A stretch of 64,000 nucleotides of DNA from Paradesertivirga mongoliensis (GTDB lineage Bacteria > Bacteroidota > Bacteroidia > Sphingobacteriales > Sphingobacteriaceae): positions 744,001 to 808,000 of the forward strand of contig NZ_JAFMZO010000003.1 of assembly GCF_024436395.1 (NCBI RefSeq). The letters are read 5' to 3'. Under the pieces are notes generated by a model. The model made no database searches and was not told the origin of the DNA. It worked only from the letters and a program-made list of their open reading frames with translations. The first letter of the stretch is position 1; each line of letters opens with the position of its first letter. Below, in pieces: positions 35,281-42,823 of the stretch. A program made the position numbers and the translations under genes.

Positions 35281-36280
35281 TGCAAACTACAACAGACATA
35301 TCATCTGTTCTGCGCCCGTAGTCTTTATATAAGGCTGCTGCAAGGAATGATAAATCGTATTTATGGATACCCGGGTATTTTGTACTGTCCCAGCGTGTTT
35401 TTAAACCATCCGAGCATAAGGTTATCTGGTGGAAATCATCAGAAGAAATTTCCTGGCTCGACATGGTATTTGGAATATTATGACCGATGATACCATTGTA
35501 CGACATCAGATTGCGCACACTCTGATAATTCATCATACCGGTGGTAATGTTTCCTACTCCTGCAATCTTCCAGATCTTTCTTTTGAAGTCGTACACTACT
35601 ACGGTTCCAACGGCACCGCGTGTTTTTTTTATCGATTGATGCAGGAACCTGATAATGTCGACCGGGTCATCATTTTTGCAAATCTTAAACGCTTCCCTGG
35701 CTTCAACAATAGCCTTATGAGCTTCCGGGCCATGACCCAACCCGTCGGCCACTAATAATTTAAAATGATCGGGAGTGTGAATAAACATTCCGCCATCGCC
35801 GCTTACCGTTTCGCCGGGCTTAGCTACCACAAGAAACCGAATATCTATCTTTTTAGGCTTAACCCTGTCTTCCGGACTTTTATAAATGCGGCACAAAAGG
35901 ATGGTTCCCCAGCCTTTGATGCTATAGATCTCAAAATAATCAGACAAACGCTTTATACTTCCAAGGCCGTTGCCGGATGTACTTGTTGTTGATACGCCGT
36001 CGAGTTTCATCCTTTCGGGATCTGAAATACCCGGACCGCTGTCGATGCAGATTAACTCGAGATATTCCTGACCTGCCTCTCCCGTAATACACATCAAAAG
36101 TTCGCCTTTATCCGCGTGCTTCAGGAGGTTAGATGTCATTTCAGCAACGATGATGTCCAGCTCACTGAGCTTCTTCGAATCGAAACCCGCTTCTGCGGCT
36201 TTCCTGTTGATATCCTTCTTTAATAAGGAAAAATAACTTCTATCTTCTGCACAATAACTTGTGTGTGTTGCATTATCCAT
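35270..36280 (-). CDS. ATPase-SpoIIE/PP2C phosphatase (RsbX-like)
   Basis: 336 residues. The N-terminal half (about 10-133) is an anti-sigma-type HATPase with N-box Asn51 (EMTSNLLKHA), G1 IDSGPGI at 79-85 and G2 GNGLGSIKR. The C-terminal half (about 145-336) is a PP2C/SpoIIE phosphatase with metal-binding regions SGDGG (160-164), VADGLGHG (177-184), CSDGL and RTDDMS. Such RsbX-like enzymes dephosphorylate RsbS and RsbR and reset the stressosome. It overlaps RsbT by 8 bases and the histidine kinase by 11, so translation is coupled. The added ATPase half may let it sense ATP or bind STAS proteins. Confidence 0.9.
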   Translation of the reverse strand: MDNATHTSYCAEDRSYFSLLKKDINRKAAEAGFDSKKLSELDIIVAEMTSNLLKHADKGELLMCITGEAGQEYLELICIDSGPGISDPERMKLDGVSTTSTSGNGLGSIKRLSDYFEIYSIKGWGTILLCRIYKSPEDRVKPKKIDIRFLVVAKPGETVSGDGGMFIHTPDHFKLLVADGLGHGPEAHKAIVEAREAFKICKNDDPVDIIRFLHQSIKKTRGAVGTVVVYDFKRKIWKIAGVGNITTGMMNYQSVRNLMSYNGIIGHNIPNTMSSQEISSDDFHQITLCSDGLKTRWDSTKYPGIHKYDLSFLAAALYKDYGRRTDDMSVVVCNVH

Positions 36281-36701
36281 TTGCCCATTTAATTACTACT
36301 ACTGTAGTCCCTTTTCCTGGCTCACTTTTGATATCAAACTCATTTACCAGTCGCTTTGCTCCAGGCAGACCTAAACCAAGACTTTTGCCGGTTGAATAAC
36401 CATCCTTCATGGCTAAACTCAGATCCGCTATCCCGGGTCCCTTGTCTTTGAAGGTGAGCCTCACCCCATTGTCGCGGCCGCGGGTAACTATTTCAATCAA
36501 GGTTTCGCCGCCACTGGCATATTTCAGCATATTCCTGCCGAGCTCGCTTGCAGCGGTAATCAGTTTGGTTTGATTAACAAGGCCCATTTTTATTTTGACT
36601 GCGCACTCTTTCACACGGTTCCTAAACGGAACCACGTCTTGATCGGCTACAATCCGCATTACATCCTTAGATAGTGTTATGATCATCGTCCAGGTCGTCA
36701 T
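36273..36701 (-). CDS. rsbT: RsbT-like serine/threonine kinase
   Basis: 142 residues, the family length. Catalytic ATP-binding features are intact: N-box Asn57 in ASELGRNMLKYA, G1 DKGPGI (86-91), and the Gly-rich lid STGKSLGLGLPG (103-114). In characterised stressosomes RsbT phosphorylates RsbS and RsbR on stress, leaves the complex and binds a downstream target. Translation starts inside the end of rsbS (35-base overlap); Met6 is an alternative start. No sigma-B or RsbU phosphatase gene is in the window, so the freed RsbT must act on something else, perhaps the adjacent histidine kinase. Confidence 0.93.
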   Translation of the reverse strand: MTTWTMIITLSKDVMRIVADQDVVPFRNRVKECAVKIKMGLVNQTKLITAASELGRNMLKYASGGETLIEIVTRGRDNGVRLTFKDKGPGIADLSLAMKDGYSTGKSLGLGLPGAKRLVNEFDIKSEPGKGTTVVVIKWANG

Positions 36702-37071
36702 CGCTTTCTATATCAATATCTACTTTCGAGGTTAAAAGCTTCATTCCCTTTTCAACATCCAAAGCAGTGTGAACCCCTGTTAACGGAAGGCCTAACTCGA
36801 TCAGTGTAATTGCCACTGCGGGCTGCATACCTACTACCACAGTTTCTGCATCGAGAATTTTGCACATTCCGGCAATATTTCCAAAGATCCTTCCCATAAA
36901 AGAATCTACGATAGAAACAGCCGAGATATCGATAAGAACACCTTTGGCGGCAGTTTTTTTCACCATTTGCACCAGATCTGCTTCCAGTGATAAGGCCAGC
37001 CTGTCGTAGAGATCAACCTGAATGGTAACCAATAAAAATGGCCCCATTTTAAGAATAGGAATCTTCTCCAT
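36667..37071 (-). CDS. rsbS: RsbS-like STAS-domain stressosome scaffold
   Basis: 134 residues. A single STAS domain covers about 1-115 with LIDISAVSIVDSF, where Ser57 aligns with the phosphorylated serine of Bacillus RsbS. It has an unusual acidic C-terminal tail of about 15 residues (DIESDDDLDDDH) not expected in short RsbS proteins. RsbS and RsbR co-assemble into the stressosome core that holds RsbT. The start overlaps the rsbR stop by one base (TAATG), indicating translational coupling and fixed stoichiometry. Confidence 0.93.
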   Translation of the reverse strand: MEKIPILKMGPFLLVTIQVDLYDRLALSLEADLVQMVKKTAAKGVLIDISAVSIVDSFMGRIFGNIAGMCKILDAETVVVGMQPAVAITLIELGLPLTGVHTALDVEKGMKLLTSKVDIDIESDDDLDDDHNTI

Positions 37072-37937
37072 TATACAACCGCTTTAACTACCTGTACTTT
37101 TTTTACCTCCAACTTTAGCGACTGAAAAGAAAACTTTAAAGCACTGGCCAGTGTAGCCTTGGTGATAATATTTGAAAGGTCGATACCTAAATGGACGATG
37201 GTTTGGGCGATTTCGGGGCGAATTCCACTGATAATACATTCGGCCCCCATTAAACGGGTAGCGCTTACTGTCTTTATAAGATGTTGCGCAACAAGCGAAT
37301 CAACAGCCGGAACTCCCGATATATCCAGGATAGCAATGCTGCTGCCCGTTTCGACAATTTCTTGTAAGAGATTTTCCATCACCACCTGAGTACGGGCGCT
37401 GTCTAAGGTACCTATAATTGGTAAGGCAAGTATCCCATCCCACACCCGGATCACCGGAGTTGAGATTTCAGTAATCTCATCCGTTTGGCGTAAGATAACT
37501 TCTTCACGGCCCTTGATAAAGGTTTCGAAAGTAACGATACTAAAACTATCAAGCAGACGGTTGATCTGCAATGTAGCCTGATAAAGGGTTTCCTTATCTT
37601 CTTTAATTTCCTGCTGAAGCAACTGTAATAAGGCTTCCTTCAATCCAAAAATAAAAGCGCCGGTTTCCCGTGGGCTGAAACCTTGTCTTGCTCTGGTAAT
37701 TGATATACCTGAAAGAATTTCAATTACGCCATCAAAGTCGCCGGAGTTTACATCTTCAATATTTTCCTGATTCAGATTTGATACAAAGGAATCTACCAGT
37801 TCTTCAGATTGCTGCCTGATCTCTTCATTGGAAATCAGATCTTCTCTTAAACCGGCCTCCGAAAGCTGATTTGTAATCCACAACTCAATTATATTTTTCT
37901 TTTTCTTCTGTAATAGCTTCGGGATATTATATTCCAT
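37071..37937 (-). CDS. rsbR: RsbR-like stressosome sensor (RsbRD_N plus STAS)
   Basis: 288 residues. Residues about 1-150 form a helical RsbRD_N-type sensor domain, not a globin or PAS fold. The linker carries Thr160 (ISTPVIRVWDGILALP), matching one RsbR phosphorylation site. The C-terminal STAS domain has Ser214 in DISGVPAVDS at the position of the second site. It is the first gene of the six-gene minus-strand operon and sets the input, but the signal is unknown. I found no clear promoter consensus in the 635 bases upstream. Confidence 0.92.
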   Translation of the reverse strand: MEYNIPKLLQKKKKNIIELWITNQLSEAGLREDLISNEEIRQQSEELVDSFVSNLNQENIEDVNSGDFDGVIEILSGISITRARQGFSPRETGAFIFGLKEALLQLLQQEIKEDKETLYQATLQINRLLDSFSIVTFETFIKGREEVILRQTDEITEISTPVIRVWDGILALPIIGTLDSARTQVVMENLLQEIVETGSSIAILDISGVPAVDSLVAQHLIKTVSATRLMGAECIISGIRPEIAQTIVHLGIDLSNIITKATLASALKFSFQSLKLEVKKVQVVKAVV

Positions 37938-38572
37938 ACTTAATGATTATATGTAATGGTACGCATTTAAATGGTGGTAATCGTTTTTATTTAAGGGTTT
38001 CGGGGTTTTTGTGAGCAAGTCAAATATTCAGCTACGGCCCTTATAACTAACTGATGGCTTTATTGTATTGAACTAAAATTGCTACACTTTTAGCCCAAAC
38101 CGAGCACATTAGTATAAAACCTTAACGTATTAGAAGAGACATTAATTGCCTGATAATTTCTTTTCATTAAAATATAATCTCATAAACCACTCCCACGCAT
38201 CTGAGCGTGAATAATTGCACGGGCGTCAAATTTATTATCCGCTTAAAAAAACTCAGGGCACTGGATTTGCAAGTAACCTGGTATAGAAAATCGCATACGT
38301 CTTTATTGCATGATGACAATAAAGCCTGAGCTGGAAAAGCTTGGATCAAATAACACCTTTATAGAGTTACCTAACAGAGCTACTGTCCCTGTACCTACAA
38401 CTCGATATTCAATAGTTCATCAGTTTTAACGAGCATCATCTCAATAAAACAATGAATGGCCAACCGGGCCGAAACATGCGAATTAACACCTTTACACCTT
38501 GCCTTAAATAACCAAGCAGGTGTCGTCTGAATTTCTCTCTCAAGAAAAATCAAAAGCATTAAATTAAAGATC
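37938..38572. other. 635-base divergent intergenic region
   Basis: This region separates rsbR (leftward) from the DUF3494 gene (rightward) and should hold both promoters, though no exact TAnnTTTG was found. Two minus-strand open stretches (38607-38395 and 38349-38167) encode segments sharing R-x-I-x-x-T-P-x-x-L-F-x-x-R-C-x-G-V. They may be decayed copies of one small gene. No intact gene is called. Confidence 0.45.
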
Positions 38573-40180
38573 ATGACAACAAACTTTTCCTTAACGAGGA
38601 ATAGCACTGCTGCGCGTCAAAGCCGGGGCTATTCAAAAATATACGCCCTGCTCCTTTTCGGGATCATTATACTCGCAGCCTTTATTACAGGCTGTAAAAA
38701 GGATGATTTTGAAGGTGAAATTTCAGGCGTTTGCCCTGTAGTAACTACCGATCCCGTAAACGGTGCGGTGGATGTGCCTGTCAACAAAACCATCGGCCTA
38801 ACCTTCAACACAAGCATGAAAGGTTCCACTATTAATACCACAACAGTAACGTTAAAACAAGGCAACACGGCTATCGCGGGCGTGGTAGGCCCCGCTGCAG
38901 ACGGAAACTCATTCACGTTTGACCCGGCAAACGACCTGCAGCCCTTTACCACTTATACAGGAACCGTTACTACCGGTGCGAAAGACACCCTGCGTACTTC
39001 GATGGCAGAGGATTACGTCTGGAGCTTTACAACCCTGCCAAGAATTACCTTATCGTCAAATCCAATAGCCGGCGGAACAACCGCAGGTGCAGGCGATTTT
39101 GCACAAGGTTCACCTGTTACTGTGACAGCTATACCAAATGCGGGTTATACCTTTGTTAACTGGACGAGGGTTGGAGCCCCAACTGTTCCCCTTTCTTCCA
39201 ACGCAAGCTACCAGTTTAATATGGCAGGAAATGTTGACCTGGTTGCCAATTTCAGTCAGGTTCCAACCTTTACGGTTCTTGTGACATCCAGCCCAACGGC
39301 AGGAGGAACAACAACCGGCTCGGGTGTATATGCGTCCGGAGCTTCTGCAACAATCAGAGCCATACCGAATAGCGGCTATTCATTTACCGGCTGGAGTGGA
39401 GATGCAAGCGGATCGACAAATCCTTTAACATTAACGGTAAATGCAAATAAAAACATCACCGCAATCTTTGCTTCCGGCGGACCGGTTGCTGGTGCAGGAA
39501 TAGGGCCAATTCTTCCTGGTCTGGGCGGTGCAGGTAATTTTTCTATCCTAACCAAGGCAGGAATTTCGACCACAGGTATCACGTTAGTAAACGGCGACAT
39601 CGGCGTGAGTCCGGCTGCAGCAACTGCCATTACAGGCTTTGGTTTGATTATGGACGCCAGCGGGCAATATTCGCGCTCACCTATCGTGACCGGCAGAATA
39701 TACGCATCGGATTATGCCGCTCCAACTCCGGCAAATCTGACCACTGCGGTATCTAACATGGAAACCGCATATACTACTGCGAATGGTCTGGTAACGCCAG
39801 CACCGGTTCTTGAAAGAGGTGCAGGAAATGTTTCGGGACTTAATCTGGCGCCTGGTTTATACAAATGGAGCACGGGCGTATTGATCGACCCAAATACAAC
39901 GCTGACTCTTACCGGCGGAGTAAATGATACCTGGGTATTCCAGATAGCACAGAACCTTACAATAAGTAACAGTGCCAGAATTGTACTACAAGGCGGGGCA
40001 CAAGCCAAAAACATTATGTGGGTAGTTGCGGGGCAGGCAACTCTTGGAACGAACGCCAACTTTAGCGGAATCATTCTGAGTAAAACGCTGGTCTCTACAA
40101 ACAATGGCACCATAGTAACCGGCAGATTGTTAGCGCAAACAGCGGTTACCTTAATCGGGACTACTATTATACAACCATAA
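38573..40180 (+). CDS. ice-binding-type (DUF3494) surface lipoprotein with Big_5 and InlB-like repeats
   Basis: 535 residues. A long basic leader, one hydrophobic helix and lipobox ITGC (Cys41) make it a lipoprotein. Then follow an SbsA-type Ig-like (Big_5) domain (about 52-155), two divergent InlB-B-like repeats (157-229 and 232-300, each with AGGTT and GYxFxxW), a Gly/Pro linker, and a DUF3494 beta-helix (about 320-535) with GDIGVSP, GNVSGLNLAPGLYKW and the closing GRLLAQTAVTLIGTTI. DUF3494 proteins in polar organisms bind ice, but many relatives in temperate bacteria have no shown ice activity, so an adhesin role is equally likely. A terminator follows, then an OmpA-family gene. Confidence 0.92.
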   Translation: MTTNFSLTRNSTAARQSRGYSKIYALLLFGIIILAAFITGCKKDDFEGEISGVCPVVTTDPVNGAVDVPVNKTIGLTFNTSMKGSTINTTTVTLKQGNTAIAGVVGPAADGNSFTFDPANDLQPFTTYTGTVTTGAKDTLRTSMAEDYVWSFTTLPRITLSSNPIAGGTTAGAGDFAQGSPVTVTAIPNAGYTFVNWTRVGAPTVPLSSNASYQFNMAGNVDLVANFSQVPTFTVLVTSSPTAGGTTTGSGVYASGASATIRAIPNSGYSFTGWSGDASGSTNPLTLTVNANKNITAIFASGGPVAGAGIGPILPGLGGAGNFSILTKAGISTTGITLVNGDIGVSPAAATAITGFGLIMDASGQYSRSPIVTGRIYASDYAAPTPANLTTAVSNMETAYTTANGLVTPAPVLERGAGNVSGLNLAPGLYKWSTGVLIDPNTTLTLTGGVNDTWVFQIAQNLTISNSARIVLQGGAQAKNIMWVVAGQATLGTNANFSGIILSKTLVSTNNGTIVTGRLLAQTAVTLIGTTIIQP

Positions 40181-40183
40181 ATT

Positions 40184-40209
40184 AAATACCCGCCTGTTGG
40201 CGGGTATTT
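40184..40209 (+). terminator. intrinsic terminator after the DUF3494 gene
   Basis: AAATACCCGCC pairs perfectly with GGCGGGTATTT around TGTT, with further T residues after the stem, four bases past the stop codon. Some transcription may still continue into the OmpA-family gene. Confidence 0.9.
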
Positions 40210-40253
40210 TTTAAAGCTATTTGTCACACAAAAATTAATCTAAAAAGATCATT

Positions 40254-42191
40254 ATGTTACCCATAAATAAAAACACATTTACCCTTATCATCTCTTCACT
40301 GATGATAATTCTCGGCCAAAGTATCGCCACGGCTCAAACAGCTCAGCCCAGATGGTGGTTCGGCTTATCAGGTGCTGCTAACCTGAACTTTTACAGCGGT
40401 ACAACCCAGCGACTGAACAATTCATTAATTGTTCCAACCGCCTTTCACAAAGGGAACGGCGTACGCCCCTACGGTTCGCTTTTAATGGAATACCGCCCTG
40501 CAGGTATGTTGGGTTTTATGCTCAACGTTGGATATGATGGCCGCGGCGGTAAGTTCGATAGCGTAATGGCTCCATGCGATTGTCCGGCTACGCTAAAAAC
40601 CAACCTTGATTACCTTACCGTTGAGCCCAGCTTACGCTTAGGTGTACCGTCAACAAATCTCTATTTCTTTGCAGGACCGCGTGTGGCATTTGCAATGCAG
40701 AAGGAGTTTAAGTACACGCAATTGAAACAACCCGACACGAATGAGGATTTCAGTGAAATTAACAGCACTATCTTTTCCGGTCAGATTGGAATGGGTTACG
40801 ATCTGCCAATTTCCTCGCCTAACAGTAAAACAAAGGCTTCGCTTTCTCCTTTCGTATCGTACCATCCCTACTTCGGTCAGGATGCGCGTAACATAGAAAG
40901 CTGGTCGGTATCAACGGTCAGAGCCGGTATAGCATTGAAGTTCGGAAGAGCCGGAAAAGTAAAAGAAGCGGAAGTTCCGGTGGCTGTCATCCCGGCAAGG
41001 GAAGTTACCTTTACCGTTCGTGCTCCAAAAACAGTACCTGCAAAACGTCTGGTAAGCGAAACGCTGCCGTTACGTAATTCGGTGTTCTTTAATGAAGGCT
41101 CGGCAGCTATCCCAACCAGGTATGTATTGCTTACAAATAACCAGGCATCAGCATTTAGAGAGGCTTCTTTGCAAAATGAGCAAACGCCTAGCATGAATGG
41201 GCGTTCGGCAAGGCAGTTAAATGTATATCACAACATCCTGAATATTTTAGGAGACAGGATGAGAGCTAATCCGGGTGCAGTGATCGCTTTAAGCGGAGCA
41301 TCGGCAAACGGACCGCAGGAGGGCAAGCTGTTTGCAGAAGCCATTAAACAATATATGGTGTCTGTGTTCGGAATCAATGGTTCAAGAATATCTACCGTTG
41401 GCCGTACGAAACCACTTATCCCATCAGAACAACCGGGTGGAACAAAAGAACTGGTTCTTCTTCGTGAGGGAGATCGCAGGGTGGATATCAGCAGCGCATC
41501 ACCAGAACTGTTAATGGAAGTTGGTGGCGGAATGATGAAGCCGGTTCAAATTCTTGCCACACAAATTGACCCTCTGGACAGTCATGTAATTTTCAATGTA
41601 GATGGAGCAAATGCAGTGCTTAAGTCGTGGACTTTAGACCTGACAGATGAAAGAGGCACGGTTAAGCATTACGGACCTTTCACCCGCGATCGGGAGAGCA
41701 TGACCGGTACTTCTATCTTAGGGAATAACAAATCTGGTAACTATAAAGTAGTAATGCTGGGCGAATCTAAGAACGGATTGCCTGTGAGAAAGGAAACCAC
41801 CGTTGCACTAGTTCGCCAGGACGAGAGTACAGAAAAAGGTTACCGGTATAGTATCCTGTTTGACTTTGATAAATCAAACTCGATCGCATCGTATGATAAA
41901 TTCTTAAGCGATGTTGTTTCACCTCTGATCACTTCTGGTTCGACTGTGATTGTGCATGGCCATACCGATATTATCGGTGAAGAAGATTATAATCATAAAT
42001 TATCTCATAGCAGAGCAACGGAAACTCAAAAAATAATTCAAACAGCCTTAACAAGAGCGGGCAAAAGCAACGTAAAATTCGAAACCCTTGGTTTTGGAGA
42101 AGACTCTGACCGCACCCCGTTTGAAAACAAGCTTCCGGAAGAGCGGTTTTATAACAGAACGGTTATTATTGACATTATTCCAGGAAAATAG
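40254..42191 (+). CDS. outer-membrane beta-barrel protein with two OmpA-like domains
   Basis: 645 residues with a signal peptide ending ATAQ. Residues about 30-232 look like an eight-strand outer-membrane barrel. A first, divergent OmpA-like region (about 272-413) has VFFNEGSAAI, LSGAS and GDRRVDI but lacks the usual peptidoglycan-binding residues. The final domain (about 530-645) is a regular OmpA C-domain with ILFDFDKS, VHGHTDIIGEEDYN and LSHSRA, expected to bind peptidoglycan. It lies 73 bases behind the DUF3494 gene on the same strand and has its own terminator. It may anchor or export the neighbouring surface protein, which is inference from position only. Confidence 0.9.
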   Translation: MLPINKNTFTLIISSLMIILGQSIATAQTAQPRWWFGLSGAANLNFYSGTTQRLNNSLIVPTAFHKGNGVRPYGSLLMEYRPAGMLGFMLNVGYDGRGGKFDSVMAPCDCPATLKTNLDYLTVEPSLRLGVPSTNLYFFAGPRVAFAMQKEFKYTQLKQPDTNEDFSEINSTIFSGQIGMGYDLPISSPNSKTKASLSPFVSYHPYFGQDARNIESWSVSTVRAGIALKFGRAGKVKEAEVPVAVIPAREVTFTVRAPKTVPAKRLVSETLPLRNSVFFNEGSAAIPTRYVLLTNNQASAFREASLQNEQTPSMNGRSARQLNVYHNILNILGDRMRANPGAVIALSGASANGPQEGKLFAEAIKQYMVSVFGINGSRISTVGRTKPLIPSEQPGGTKELVLLREGDRRVDISSASPELLMEVGGGMMKPVQILATQIDPLDSHVIFNVDGANAVLKSWTLDLTDERGTVKHYGPFTRDRESMTGTSILGNNKSGNYKVVMLGESKNGLPVRKETTVALVRQDESTEKGYRYSILFDFDKSNSIASYDKFLSDVVSPLITSGSTVIVHGHTDIIGEEDYNHKLSHSRATETQKIIQTALTRAGKSNVKFETLGFGEDSDRTPFENKLPEERFYNRTVIIDIIPGK

Positions 42192-42211
42192 TTATTAAAA
42201 AATCATAAGCG

Positions 42212-42240
42212 GGCCGGATCGAAAGATCTGGCCTTTTTTT
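42212..42240 (+). terminator. intrinsic terminator after the OmpA-family gene
   Basis: GGCCGGATC pairs with GATCTGGCC (one G-T pair) around a GAAA tetraloop, followed by seven T residues, 20 bases after the stop codon. Confidence 0.92.
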
Positions 42241-42704
42241 GTGAAGTAAATTTTTGATCATGTCAAGGTGGCCCGCCAGCTGGTTAAGCGGATAGAATAG
42301 CGTCGAGGTACTTGGCTTAAAGTGTCTGATATCTGTTGTAATAACCATTCGCTTACGTCTTCAAATGCATAATGTTGCTTTGCCGGATTATTAAAGCGTG
42401 ATGATGGCTTTTAGGTTCGTCTTAGCTGTAGTGTAAGTATAGTCATCCTACGTTTATCCTACGTATTGGGTGGGTTCTGATCTATGAGCAAGACGCTGCG
42501 ATGAGAAAGGCAGACGCTAAATTAGAGAAAAGTTACAACCTTTCGTTTTTTCAGGTTTATTATTATGCCCGAAAGCAACACTTGAACTTAATCAGGAACG
42601 ATAAACCTAAGCTAACCTGACGTCGAAGAATCTAATCGATACGCTCGGGTCTGCGTTAAGCATTTGATACTGCTTATTAAATCTTCCTTTCCTCACCGAA
42701 AAAG
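42241..42704. other. 464-base intergenic region, no gene seen
   Basis: This lies between two terminators that end convergent transcripts. No reading frame with protein-like content was found. It is probably non-coding filler or old decayed sequence. Confidence 0.5.
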
Positions 42705-42740
42705 AAAAAGCCCGGCTTCTACAAGTAAACCGGGCTTTTT
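42705..42740. terminator. bidirectional terminator at the end of PUL-2
   Basis: AAAAAGCCCGG and CCGGGCTTTTT form a perfect 11-base-pair stem with A- and T-runs on both sides, so it works on either strand. It lies 84 bases beyond the last PUL-2 gene and terminates that minus-strand operon. Confidence 0.9.
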
Positions 42741-42823
42741 CATTAACCTTGGTGATGTAAACTTCAGACTAAACTATATGGGAATCAATTCCCATTAAAT
42801 TTAGGAGAAATATCTCCAATCAA

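Noticed and set aside
39376..40227. Long minus-strand frames opposite the DUF3494 gene
   Set aside because: They arise from the Thr/Ala/Gly-rich coding strand; the plus-strand protein has clear domains and a terminator.
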